Shown here: positions 8,286-18,400 of the stretch, piece after piece
How the letters are laid out: each line of letters begins with the position of its first letter
Numbering within the stretch: the first letter of the stretch is position 1
Source of the DNA: CAVVYV01 sp963818205
GTDB taxonomy: Bacteria; Actinomycetota; Thermoleophilia; Solirubrobacterales; 70-9
DNA length: 64,000 bases
NCBI GenBank assembly: GCA_963818205.1
Contig: CAWFRG010000003.1
Coordinates: 57,894-121,893 of the forward strand
Direction of reading: 5' to 3'
The notes under the pieces: model-generated
Databases searched by the model: none
The model's input: the letters and a program-made list of their open reading frames with translations, nothing else
Told to the model about the DNA's origin: nothing
Position numbers and translations under genes: made by a program

Positions 8286-9449
8286 GTGCCGACCAAGGAA
8301 CAGGTCACCGAGAAGCTGACCGCCGTGATCGATCCCGAGCTGCGCCGCTCGATCGTCGAGCTGGGGATGGTCCGCTCGATCGACATCCGCGACGACGGCC
8401 GGGTCGAGGTGGTGGTCTCGCTGACCACCCCGGGCTGCCCGATCCGCTCCCACTTCCAAACGGCGGTTGCGAAGCAGGTCGCCCAGCTCGATGGGGTCAA
8501 GGGCGTCGAGGTCGGCTTCGACGTCCTCTCCGAGGGCGAGAAGTCGGATCTCCAGCAGAAGCTCGGCAGGGCGAAGCTCCCGGAGGGCGCCCTCGCCCAG
8601 GTGAAGAACGTGATCTGCGTCGCCTCCGGCAAGGGCGGAGTCGGCAAGTCGACGATGACCGCGAACCTCGCCGCGGCGCTGGTCGCCGAGGGATACAAGG
8701 CCGGGGCACTCGACTGCGACGTCTACGGCTACTCGATCCCGCGGATGCTCGGGATCAACCGGAAGCCGGATGTCTCGCCCGAGCGCAAGATCATCCCTCC
8801 CGTCTCGCCCTCCGGCCCGACGGTGATGTCGATCGGCTTCTTCGTCGAGGAGAACGCAGCGGTCGTCTGGCGGGGGCCGATGCTTCACAAGGCGATCCAG
8901 CAGTTCCTCGAGGACGTCGCCTGGGATGAGCTCGACTACCTGCTGCTCGATCTGCCCCCCGGCACCGGCGACGTCTCGATGACCCTCGCCCAGCTCTTGC
9001 CGCAGGCGAAGATCCTGATCGTGACCACGCCCCAGCCGGCGGCGCAGAGCGTCGCCAGCCGCGCCGCCGAGATGGCCAACAAGGTCGACCTCGAGGTGAT
9101 GGGCGTGATCGAGAACATGTCGGCCTTCACCGGACCGGACGGAGAGCGGGTCTCGATCTTCGGCGAGGGCGGCGGTCAGCTGCTCGCCGACGAGCTCGAC
9201 GTGCCCCTGCTGGCCAAGGTGCCGCTCTCGGGAGAGCTCCGCGAGCACGCCGACGACGGCTCGCCGCTGGTGATCGATGAGCCGGACGCACCCGCCTCGC
9301 AGATGATCCGCGAGGCGGCCCGCGGGATCATCGCTCAGAGCCCGGTGGAGCTGCCGGTGATGCAGGCGGCCGCCGGCGCCCCGGCGGCCGGCAACGGCAG
9401 TGGCAACGGCAGCGGTGTCAGCGGCACCGAGCTGCCGATGGCCCAGTAG
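8286..9449 (+). CDS. mrp: Mrp/NBP35-type P-loop iron-sulfur carrier ATPase
   Basis: A 387-residue protein. Residues 1-85 form an MIP18/DUF59 domain (IDPELRRSIVELGMVRSIDI, then TTPGCPIRSHF). From about residue 115 it is a MinD-like ATPase with the deviant Walker A VASGKGGVGKSTMTANLA, GALDCDVYGYSIPRMLG, and DLPPGTGDVSMTLAQLLPQA. The protein is cytosolic and is expected to bind and deliver 4Fe-4S clusters (ApbC/Mrp family). The C-terminal 30 residues are a low-complexity Gly/Ala/Asn tail (AAGNGSGNGSGVSG), unusual for the family. The usual CxxC cluster motif is not evident near the C-terminus, so cluster chemistry may differ. The GTG start is supported by the TAGACT box 7 nt upstream. Confidence 0.9.
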   Translation: MPTKEQVTEKLTAVIDPELRRSIVELGMVRSIDIRDDGRVEVVVSLTTPGCPIRSHFQTAVAKQVAQLDGVKGVEVGFDVLSEGEKSDLQQKLGRAKLPEGALAQVKNVICVASGKGGVGKSTMTANLAAALVAEGYKAGALDCDVYGYSIPRMLGINRKPDVSPERKIIPPVSPSGPTVMSIGFFVEENAAVVWRGPMLHKAIQQFLEDVAWDELDYLLLDLPPGTGDVSMTLAQLLPQAKILIVTTPQPAAQSVASRAAEMANKVDLEVMGVIENMSAFTGPDGERVSIFGEGGGQLLADELDVPLLAKVPLSGELREHADDGSPLVIDEPDAPASQMIREAARGIIAQSPVELPVMQAAAGAPAAGNGSGNGSGVSGTELPMAQ

Positions 9450-9467
9450 CCAGCATCAGTCGGCGCC

Positions 9468-9782
9468 TTACCCGCAGGGTTCGAGTGATCCGACCGGCCT
9501 GAGCGCCGCGTGGCCTACGACTTCGCTCTTGTAGTAGTCGAGGTTGATCTCGGTGTACTTCGACCACTCCTCGGGAAGCTGGTCCTCGGCGAAGCAGGCA
9601 TCGACCGGGCAGGCCTCGACGCAGGCGTCGCAGTCGATGCACTCGTCGGGGTCGATGAAGAGCTGCTCCGACGCCTCGTAGTCGGGCTCGTCGGGCGTCG
9701 GGTGGATGCAGTCGACCGGGCAGACCTCGACGCAGGAATTGTCCTTCTCGCCGATACAGGGCTCCGCGATGACGTATGCCAC
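9468..9782 (-). CDS. fdxA: 7Fe/8Fe ferredoxin, FdxA type
   Basis: A 104-residue ferredoxin starting with GTG as (V/M)AYVIAEPCIGEKDNSCVE. Cluster ligands are C-x7-C-x3-CP (CIGEKDNSCVEVCPVDC), where the 3Fe-4S/4Fe-4S arrangement of actinobacterial FdxA is expected, and CIDCDACVEACPVDAC for the second 4Fe-4S cluster. A good ribosome-binding site (GGAAGGGAA) precedes the GTG at 9782, which fixes the start; a longer in-frame start adds 21 unrelated residues. It serves as a cytosolic low-potential electron carrier, possibly for the sulfite reductase at 56.6 kb. It is convergent with mrp. Confidence 0.9.
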   Translation of the reverse strand: MAYVIAEPCIGEKDNSCVEVCPVDCIHPTPDEPDYEASEQLFIDPDECIDCDACVEACPVDACFAEDQLPEEWSKYTEINLDYYKSEVVGHAALRPVGSLEPCG

Positions 9783-9892
9783 AGCGCTGTTCCCTTCCGA
9801 GTTGTGGTTGCGATTGCGGCGCCCTGAAGGCGCCGCGGAACGCACATTCTAGGCAAGGCGGTGTCCCAGCGGGGGCCAGTGGGGCACCTGGT

Positions 9893-9898
9893 TAATCT
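9893..9898 (+). promoter_or_regulatory. -10 box TAATCT before the epimerase gene
   Basis: TAATCT is followed by 6 nt and the GTG at 9905, again the leaderless arrangement. The divergent fdxA instead has a normal ribosome-binding site. Confidence 0.45.
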
Positions 9899-9904
9899 GG
9901 CCCC

Positions 9905-10810
9905 GTGATCCTGCTGACGGGCGCCACGGGGTTGATCGGGGGCGAGCTGCTCCCGCTTCTGCTCGCCGACGGCCACGAGGTCCGCGCCGTGGTCCGCGAT
10001 CCGCGCCGGCTCGGCGCCCAGCGAGTGAACGTACAGATCGCCCTCGGCGACCTCTCGGACCCCTTTTCGATGCGGCACGCGATGCGCGGGGTGGACACGG
10101 TCATCCATCTGGCCGCGACGAGTCGCGATCAGCCGAGAGGCTCGATCGAGGAGCTCGATGGCCTCGCCACCGTGCGGCTGCTGCGCTCGGCCGAGCGCGC
10201 CGGGGTAGACCGCTTCGTCTTTTTCTCGGCGATCGGAGCGACGCCCTTTCAGCGCACCCGCTTCTTCCGCGCCAAGGCGCTGGCCGAGCGCGCGGTGCGG
10301 GAATCGCCGCTGGAGTCGATCGTCTTCGCTCCCTCGATCATGTACCGGCCCGGCGATCAATGGATCACCCTTCTCGAGCGGCTTGCGATCCTGCCGGCGG
10401 TGCCGGTGTCGGGATCGGGCAAGTCCCGCTATCAGCCGATCTGGGCCCATGACGTCGCCGCCTGCGTCGCCGCCGCCGTCGACGGCGGCGATTCCACGGG
10501 TGGCGAGGGGGATGCCAACCCCGGGCGCCGCTACGAGCTCGCCGGTCCGGAGACGCTCTCCTACGAGGAGATCGTCGAACAGGTGTTGGAGGCGAACGGT
10601 CGCGAGCGCCCGCTCGTCCACGTGCCGCTGCCCCTGGTTCGCACCGGGCTCCGCGGGCTCGAGCTGATCGCGGGCCCCTCGGTCTTCGCCACCTGGGAGG
10701 AGGCGGAGCTGTTCGAGGTGCCGATGGTCAGCGCCGGTGGCACCGCCGACGCCGAGCGCCTCGGGGTCGAGCCGCGGCCGATGGCCGGGGTTCTCGGCAC
10801 CAGCGGCTAG
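9905..10810 (+). CDS. NAD(P)-dependent epimerase/NmrA-like atypical SDR
   Basis: A 301-residue Rossmann protein. The N-terminal MILLTGATGLIGGELLPLLL carries the GxxGxxG dinucleotide motif; residues 60-75 read MRGVDTVIHLAATSRD. It resembles the complex-I-NDUFA9/NmrA-like atypical SDRs: the YxxxK catalytic pair is not obvious, since the matching region reads FFRAKALAERAV. The C-terminal half (YELAGPETLSYEEIVEQVL) is typical of this group. The function may be NAD(P) sensing, quinone-related or nucleotide-sugar chemistry; the sequence does not decide. A strong bidirectional terminator follows. Confidence 0.8.
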   Translation: MILLTGATGLIGGELLPLLLADGHEVRAVVRDPRRLGAQRVNVQIALGDLSDPFSMRHAMRGVDTVIHLAATSRDQPRGSIEELDGLATVRLLRSAERAGVDRFVFFSAIGATPFQRTRFFRAKALAERAVRESPLESIVFAPSIMYRPGDQWITLLERLAILPAVPVSGSGKSRYQPIWAHDVAACVAAAVDGGDSTGGEGDANPGRRYELAGPETLSYEEIVEQVLEANGRERPLVHVPLPLVRTGLRGLELIAGPSVFATWEEAELFEVPMVSAGGTADAERLGVEPRPMAGVLGTSG

Positions 10811-10830
10811 GCCGCGGGTCCCCCTCAAAC

Positions 10831-10864
10831 GAGAGAGGCCCGGTCGCCCGGGCCTCTCTTTCTG
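10831..10864. terminator. bidirectional intrinsic terminator between the epimerase gene and groEL
   Basis: GAGAGAGGCCCGG pairs with CCGGGCCTCTCTTTC across a 3-nt loop. T-rich sequence follows on the plus strand and the minus strand reads into a Y-rich tail, so it can serve both convergent genes. Two smaller hairpins lie between it and the groEL stop (10867-10910). Confidence 0.8.
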
Positions 10865-10924
10865 AAGTCGCCCGCGTGTGCGGGCACTCGCCTGTTGTGG
10901 GCGAGCGTAGCGGCTGGTAGCCGC

Positions 10925-12565
<1,641 letters not shown>

Positions 12566-12599
12566 ATCGGTGGTTCCTCCTTCTTCCTAAGTTCTGTTG

Positions 12600-12893
12600 C
12601 TAGTCGACCTTCGCGAGCACGTCCGACTCGCGGAGGACGAGCAGCTCGTCGCCGTCCACGGTGATCTCGGTGCCGCCGTACTTGGAGTAGAGGACCTCGT
12701 CGCCCTCATTGACATCGAGCGGACGGCGGCTGCCGTCCTCCTTGACCTCACCGTCGCCGACGGCGAGGACCTTGCCCTTCTGCGGCTTTTCCTTTGCGGT
12801 GTCGGGGAGAACGATCCCACTCGCTGTGGTCTCCTCCTCCTCGGTCGCCTGAACAATCAGGCGGTCGCCAAGGGGCTTGAGCTTCATTGGCAT
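12600..12893 (-). CDS. groS: co-chaperonin GroES
   Basis: A 97-residue protein beginning MPMKLKPLGDRLIVQATEEE, with the mobile-loop region EEETTASGIVLPDTAKEKPQ and VLYSKYGGTEITVDGDELLV. It forms the lid of GroEL. It is the first gene of the groES-groEL operon, with a ribosome-binding site (GGAGGTATGCC) just before the ATG. A CIRCE element 51-75 bp upstream indicates HrcA-type heat-shock repression. Confidence 0.97.
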   Translation of the reverse strand: MPMKLKPLGDRLIVQATEEEETTASGIVLPDTAKEKPQKGKVLAVGDGEVKEDGSRRPLDVNEGDEVLYSKYGGTEITVDGDELLVLRESDVLAKVD

Positions 12894-12943
12894 ACCTCCA
12901 TCTGCGGAATTCTCGGGTCGTGGTGCGAAGTTCTTAGCGATGT

Positions 12944-12968
12944 TGGCACTCTGGGTGTGAGAGTGCCA
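12944..12968. promoter_or_regulatory. CIRCE operator (HrcA binding site)
   Basis: TGGCACTC, nine bases (TGGGTGTGA), then GAGTGCCA: a perfect 8-bp inverted repeat with the canonical 9-bp spacer and core GCACTC/GAGTGC. It lies upstream of groES. hrcA itself is not in the window. Confidence 0.9.
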
Positions 12969-13093
12969 GGCACGGTGATTGTAGCCAGGTCCAGCGCTCG
13001 GCCGTCCTCAGGTCGCGACTGCGGGCGGCCGCCCCACACAAAGTCGCCACGGGCCACGCCCTGCGCTCCCGGGAGCGAGCGGCCTGGCGGTCG

Positions 13094-13567
13094 CTAGCCG
13101 GCCGCCAGAAGCGGCACGCCGAGCAGCTTGGCGAGGCCGGCGCCACCGTTTCGCATCACGTAGTCGTGGTTGCTCTTGAAGGCGCGTTTGGCGACCGGAG
13201 CGAGGGCGTTCATCCACGCCTTCGTCGTCTGGACGTTCCACTCGTAGATCACCGCGGTCACCCCCTCCTGCTCGAATAGCCGCCAGCGCCCGACCCCGGC
13301 GAGCTCGCCGCTGGCGTCCCCCTCCAGCAGGCGGGGTCGCTCGACCTTCGTCGTGCGGATGAAGAACTCGACCCTGTAGGGCAGCTTCGCCTTCCAGATG
13401 TAGCGGCCGAATTGGCCGATCCCGGCGTCGTCGCCCTCCTCGAGCTTCTCCGCCTCCAACACCCCCTTCCACCACTGCGGCCAGCGCTCAGAGTCGTAGA
13501 TCGCCTCCCAGACCCGCTCCCGCTCGGCCTCCAACAGCCAGGTGGTGAGGAAGCTGTACTCGGCCAA
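13094..13567 (-). CDS. SRPBCC (START/Bet v 1-like) family protein
   Basis: A 157-residue protein with the SRPBCC pattern: MAEYSFLTTWLLEAERERVW, then AIYDSERWPQWWKGVLEAEK, YRVEFFIRTTKVERPRLLEG and YEWNVQTTKAWMNALAPVAK. The fold is a hydrophobic-ligand-binding helix-grip; members act as lipid carriers, cyclases or stress proteins, and no ligand can be named here. The start is apparently TTG, 12 bp after the ASCH gene, so the pair is probably cotranscribed. A small palindrome GCAGAACT/AGTTCTGC spans the junction. Confidence 0.75.
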   Translation of the reverse strand: MAEYSFLTTWLLEAERERVWEAIYDSERWPQWWKGVLEAEKLEEGDDAGIGQFGRYIWKAKLPYRVEFFIRTTKVERPRLLEGDASGELAGVGRWRLFEQEGVTAVIYEWNVQTTKAWMNALAPVAKRAFKSNHDYVMRNGGAGLAKLLGVPLLAAG

Positions 13568-13579
13568 CGCGGCAGAACT

Positions 13580-13984
13580 CTAGTTCTGCGAGGGCGGCTC
13601 GCCGTTGCCGAACTGGGTGCTCGGCCGCTCGACGATCTGAGAGAAGCGGATCACGGTGACGGTGTCCTCCATCGAGATAGGCCGGCTGTAGATCTTCTCC
13701 AGGAACTTGACCGTGTCCTCGAGCCGGCGGAACTCGGGGTTGTCGTGCTCGATGTCGCGGGGCGAGAGGTCCTCGACTCGCTTCACCTCGACGTCGTCGA
13801 TCACCGCCGCGAAGATCTTCTCGCGGGGATTGTGGCGGAAGCCGATCGTGATCCAGACCACCTGCCCGCGCTTGTACTTGCGCGATTTGTCACCGAGCCG
13901 GATCGTCGCGGTCTTCCGGCCGCGCTTCAGCTGGTCGGCGAACAGGGCCGAATAGAAGTTGAGGACGTAAAGAGCGTCGGTCAT
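13580..13984 (-). CDS. ASCH/PUA-like domain protein
   Basis: A 134-residue protein starting MTDALYVLNFYSALFADQLK. The segment RGRKTATIRLGDKSRKYKRG followed by QVVWITIGFRHNPREKIF is the signature of ASCH domains, which share the PUA beta-barrel and are thought to bind RNA; some are RNases or nucleoside amidohydrolases. The C-terminal half (DLSPRDIEHDNPEFRRLEDT) is helical. TAGGCT lies 6 nt before the ATG, implying a leaderless transcript. The molecular role is not known. Confidence 0.7.
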   Translation of the reverse strand: MTDALYVLNFYSALFADQLKRGRKTATIRLGDKSRKYKRGQVVWITIGFRHNPREKIFAAVIDDVEVKRVEDLSPRDIEHDNPEFRRLEDTVKFLEKIYSRPISMEDTVTVIRFSQIVERPSTQFGNGEPPSQN

Positions 13985-13990
13985 GTCGCG

Positions 13991-13996
13991 AGCCTA
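13991..13996 (-). promoter_or_regulatory. -10 box TAGGCT before the ASCH gene
   Basis: On the minus strand TAGGCT is followed by 6 nt and the ATG at 13984; no ribosome-binding site intervenes. Confidence 0.45.
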
Positions 13997-14031
13997 TGCG
14001 ATCCGCTGCCGCGTAGCCCTAACCCGCCCGT

Positions 14032-14688
14032 TCAACGCTCCGGGGGCCCGAAGCCCTCGGCGCCGATCAGGGGGACGAAGCGGGTGGGGCCGATCGTCTC
14101 CTGACGGAGTCCGTCCTCGGTGCGGTGAAACAGGGTGAGCAGATCGGCCGAGCCCGCCGCGATCGGCACCACGAGGCGCCCGCCCTCGGCCAGCTGCGCC
14201 AGGAGGCTATGCGGAGCCTCCGGGGTCGCAGCGTGAACCGCGATCGCCTCATACGGCGCCTCCTGCGGATAGCCGCGACTGCCGTCGGCCTCGATCACCT
14301 CGACGTTCGGCACCCCGACCTCCGCGAGCGCCCGGCGGGCGCTCTCGACCAGCTCCGGCACCCGCTCGAGGCTGATCACCCGCGGGGCAAGTCGCGCCAG
14401 GACGGCCGCCGAATAGCCCGAACCGGTGCCGATCTCCAGCACGGTCTCGTCGCCATCCAGCGCCAGCGCCTGGCAGATCGCCGCCACCACCCAGGGCTGC
14501 GAGATCGTCTGCTCGCTGCCGATCGGCAAGGCGGAGTCGTCGTAGGCGCTGCGCCTCAGCCGCTCGGGCACGAACGCCTCCCGCGGGACCTCCCCCATCG
14601 CCGCCAGCACCCGCTCGTCGTGGATGCCGCGGCGGCGCAGCTGTCGCTCGACCATCCGGGCCCGGGCCTCGGCCGGATCGAACGACAT
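14032..14688 (-). CDS. pcm: protein-L-isoaspartate O-methyltransferase
   Basis: A 218-residue PCMT. It begins MSFDPAEARARMVERQLRRR, with REAFVPERLRRSAYDDSALP and IGSEQTISQPWVVAAICQAL, the hallmark substrate-loop region. SAM-binding motif I is VLEIGTGSGYSAAVLA, followed by EVIEADGSRGYP. The enzyme methylates isoaspartyl residues so that damaged proteins can be repaired in the cytosol. Its ATG overlaps the stop of the upstream crp-like gene (ATGA), so the regulator and repair enzyme are translated together. The length is standard. Confidence 0.93.
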   Translation of the reverse strand: MSFDPAEARARMVERQLRRRGIHDERVLAAMGEVPREAFVPERLRRSAYDDSALPIGSEQTISQPWVVAAICQALALDGDETVLEIGTGSGYSAAVLARLAPRVISLERVPELVESARRALAEVGVPNVEVIEADGSRGYPQEAPYEAIAVHAATPEAPHSLLAQLAEGGRLVVPIAAGSADLLTLFHRTEDGLRQETIGPTRFVPLIGAEGFGPPER

Positions 14689-15386
14689 CAGAAGATGTAG
14701 GCGTCGAGGCGCTCCGGCTCCAGGACGGTCACCAGACCGCGCCCCACGCGGACCACGCCGGCGCGCTCCAAGGTCGCGAGGAAGCGGCTGACGCTTTCGC
14801 GCGAGGTGCCGGCGAGCTGGGCGAGGTCGGCCTGCCGCAGCCTGATCGTCACCCCCTCCCGGACCAGCGGGGTCACCGCTTCATCGGCCAGCAGCTGGTT
14901 GAGAACCCCGGCGACCCGGCTGGGAACGGTCTGGAAGGACTGGCGGCTGATCCGCTCGTTTGCCTCCCGCAGGCGCCGGGTCAGGGCCACCACCAGCTTC
15001 TCCGCCATCTCCGGGTGCCCACGGATCAGCTTGCGCATGTCGCTGGCCGGCAGCGCCACCAGCTCGGTGTTCTCGGTGGCCTCGACACTCGCCGAGCGGC
15101 GCTCTCCATCCAGCATCGCCAGCTCGCCGAAGATCGCCCCTGGCCCGAGGGTCGCCAGGGTGATCGCCCTGCCGTCGGGGTGCTCTCGGGTTACCCGGGC
15201 GCTGCCCTCGCGGACGATGTAGCAGGCATCACCTGGGTCTCCCTCGTGGAAGATCCGAGTCTCGCGGGGAAAGCTCCGCGGGATCCCCACCTGGGCGACC
15301 TCCGCGAGTTCCGCATCCGACAGCTCCGAGAACAGCGGAACACGCCGAAGCAGTTCGACTACGGCTTGGCTCCCTCCTGTTGCCAC
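14688..15386 (-). CDS. Crp/Fnr family transcriptional regulator
   Basis: A 232-residue protein. Residues 10-125 form a cyclic-nucleotide-binding-type domain (VPLFSELSDAELAEVAQVGI, FHEGDPGDACYIVREGSARV, GPGAIFGELAMLDGERRSAS); FGELAMLDGERRSA matches the cNMP phosphate cassette with the conserved Arg. Residues 155-230 carry the Crp helix-turn-helix (RQADLAQLAGTSRESVSRFL). There is no Fnr-type N-terminal cysteine cluster. It may respond to cAMP or another ligand. GATAAT lies 8 nt before the GTG start. It forms a two-gene operon with pcm. Confidence 0.9.
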   Translation of the reverse strand: MATGGSQAVVELLRRVPLFSELSDAELAEVAQVGIPRSFPRETRIFHEGDPGDACYIVREGSARVTREHPDGRAITLATLGPGAIFGELAMLDGERRSASVEATENTELVALPASDMRKLIRGHPEMAEKLVVALTRRLREANERISRQSFQTVPSRVAGVLNQLLADEAVTPLVREGVTIRLRQADLAQLAGTSRESVSRFLATLERAGVVRVGRGLVTVLEPERLDAYIF

Positions 15387-15425
15387 TCTGGACGATTATC
15401 CAGGCTCGGGCGGCCGACAGGCAAC

Positions 15426-18400
15426 CTAGGCGACCAGCCGGCGCGGTTGGCGCCTGAAGCCCGCCTCGACCAGGGCGGACTCCATCACCGAGCCGATCAC
15501 CGGCTCGCCGTCGAGCCGCTCGATCGCCAGCCGCTCGATCACCCCGTCGCGGGCCGCGCCCGCCAGCTCCGCCAGGCCCTCGGCCAGCTCCGCGTCCGAG
15601 AGCTCGGCCAGCCGGAGGATGCCGCGGCCTCCGCGCTCCACGTAGAGCAGCGGCTCGCCGTCGCGCAGCATCACGTAGGCGCCGGCGGTCCGAGCCGCTC
15701 GCCGCTGGCTCTGCAGGCGGGGCCAGGGGAGGGTGGCGCCGTAGGGATTGGCCGGATCGGTCGCCGCCAGGATCAGCAGCTTGCCCTCCTCACGCGGCAT
15801 GCTGCGCAGCCGCTCGACCGCGCCCGGAAGCGCGAACTGGGCACCGCCCAGGCCCTCGACGAAATACCCGCGACGGGCGGTGCCGAGCAGCTCGAGGTTC
15901 TGAAGCTCCCCGTAGATCGCGGCGAAGCCTCCCGGGATCCCCTCGGCGATCGCGGTCTCCCGGGTGACGATCCCGTGCCGCTCAAGCATCAGCTCCGCGA
16001 GTGCCCGCAGGCGCGGCCCCGCCGAGGGGGCGTCGGCGAGCAGCGGAGCGGTGAGCGACCAGCGGCCGAGGACCGTGCCGGCGGCGGCAGCCCGGCGGCG
16101 GGCGAAGCGCCGGCCGGAGCGTTCGGAGTCCCGGGCGGCCCGCAGGCGGGGTGCCCGGAGGGGGGCGAAGGCGTCGTTGGTGACCTCGCCGGCCCAGGCG
16201 AGGTCCCAGAGCGCCTCGTGGATCTCCTCGGGCGAGCCCTCGAGCTCGAGCAGGTCGAGCCAGAAGCAGGGGCCCTCGCCGAGCCGCGCCCGGATCTGCT
16301 CGTGGACCTCTCCCTCGGGACTCTCCAGCTTCGCGTTCGCCGGGGGCGGGCCGGCGAGGCGGATGTCCTCGCGGAAGTAGAGGGCGACACGGCCGTCGTT
16401 GCGGCCAAGGGCGCCGGCCCCGATCCAGACCAGCTCGCCGCTGGTGCAGAGCTCGTCGAGCCAGGTCGGGCTGTAGGCGCCGAGCCGGCGGGGGAGCACG
16501 TCCCGCTCCCAGGTCTTCGGGGTGAGGGCGACTCCCTGCAGCGGCACCAGCGCCTCACGCAGCCGGTCGGGCCCGGCGCCGCCCGCCCGGTGGGCGTCGA
16601 CGTTCTGCCAGCTCGGCAGGAAGCGGGCGAGCTCGCGGGGATCGGTTGCCTCGACCTCGCGGCGCAGGTGGGCGAGGCTCGCTCTCCGCACCCGGCGGAG
16701 GACGTCGGCGTCACACCACTCCCGCTCGCTTCCCCCCGGCAGCAGCTCGCCGCGCACCAGCTCGCCGGATGCCTCCAGCTCCTTCAGCGCCGGGCTGGGA
16801 TCGACGCCGTAGCGATCGGCGAGCTGGCGGGTGGGGAAGGGCCCGTGGGTCGAGGCGTAGCGCCGGACCAGCGACACCAGGGCGTCCTCGACCGGCTCCA
16901 GGAAGCTGTCGGGCAGGCCGCCCGGCGGCGGCACCCCGAGCGCGTCTCGGTAGAGCCCGGCGTCCTCGGCGGCGATGAAGCGCTCCTCGCCGGCGACCCG
17001 GACCACGGCGGCGCGTCGCTCCTTGACGAGCTTCTCCAGCATCGAGGCCGCCGAGTAGCCCTCCTCGATCCGCTGCTCGGCCTCGCCCGGGGTGAGGTCG
17101 CCGACCCGGCGAAGGATCTGCTGGAGGCCGTCGCGGTCCTTGGCGCGGGCGCTGTCTGTCCGCTGCTGGAGGGCGTCCTCCACCTCAGCCAGCGCCCCGG
17201 GGTCGATCAGCTCCCGGAGCTCCTCCTGCCCGAGCAGCTCTCGGAGCAGGTCGCGGTCGAGTGCGAGCGCCGCCGCCCGCCGCTCCGCGTTCGGCGTGTC
17301 GCCCTCGTACATGTAGGTGGCGACGTAGTCGAAGAGCAGCGAGGAGGCGAACGGCGAGGCGGTCGGGGTCTCGACCTCGACCATCGTGATCCTGCGCGAG
17401 TGGAGGTCCCGGAGCAGCCCCTGCAGGGAGGGCAGATCGAGCACGTCCCGCATCACCTCCCGGTAGGTCTCGAGGATCACCGGGAAGCGCGGGAAGTCGC
17501 GGGCGACCTCGAGCAGGCTCTGCGACTTCAGCCGCTGCTGCCAGAGCGGCGTCCGCTTGCCCGGCCAGGCGCGGGGGATCAGCAGCGAGCGGGACGCGTT
17601 CTCGCGGAAGCGGGCGCCGAACAGGGCCGAGCCCGAGAGCTCGCTCACCACCAGGTCCTCGAGCTCGTCAGGCTCCAGCATCACCAGGTCGGCGGCGGGC
17701 GGCTCATCGGCGTCGGGGAGGTGGACGACGATCCCGTCGTCGGACCAGATCGCGTCGGCCTCCAGCTCGCGCTCCTCTCGGATCTTCGCCGACAGCGCCA
17801 GGCCCCAGGCGGCGTGCACACGGCCACCCCAGGGCGAGAGGACGCAGAGCCGCCAGTCGCCGATCTCGTCCCGGAAGCGCTCGACGACGATGTTCTCGTC
17901 GGAGGGCACCACTCGGGTCGCCGCCTGTTGCTCCTGGAGGTAGTTGACGAGGTTCTGGGCGGCGAGATCGTCGAGGTCGTCGCTGGCGGCGAGCTCGGCG
18001 GGGTTCGCGTTCACCGCCTCCCGGGAGAACGCCCCGATCGCCTTGCCGAGCTCCGCCGGGCGGCCGATCCCGTCGCCGCGCCAGAAGGGGACCGCGCCGG
18101 GCACCCCCGGCGCCGGGGTGACGATCACCCGGTCGCGGGTGATCTCCTCGATCCGCCAGGTCGTCGCGCCGAGGAGGAAGGTCTGGCCGGGCCGGGCCTC
18201 GTAGACCATCTCCTCGTCGAGCTCGCCGACCCGGCGGCCGTCGGGGAGGTGGACCCCGTAGAGGCCGCGGTCGGGGATCGTGCCGGCGTTGGCGATCGCC
18301 AGCTGGCGGGCGCCGGGACGCCCCCGCATCGTCCCCTTGGCCCGGTCCCAGACGATCCGCGGGCGAAGCTCGGCGAAGCGCTCAGAGGGATAACGCCCGT

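Noticed and set aside
13572..13583. A second LexA-like site GAAC-TCTA-GTTC before the SRPBCC gene
   Set aside because: The spacer does not fit the RNRY core, and it lies inside the end of the ASCH gene next to a start codon, so it was kept only as a small palindrome.
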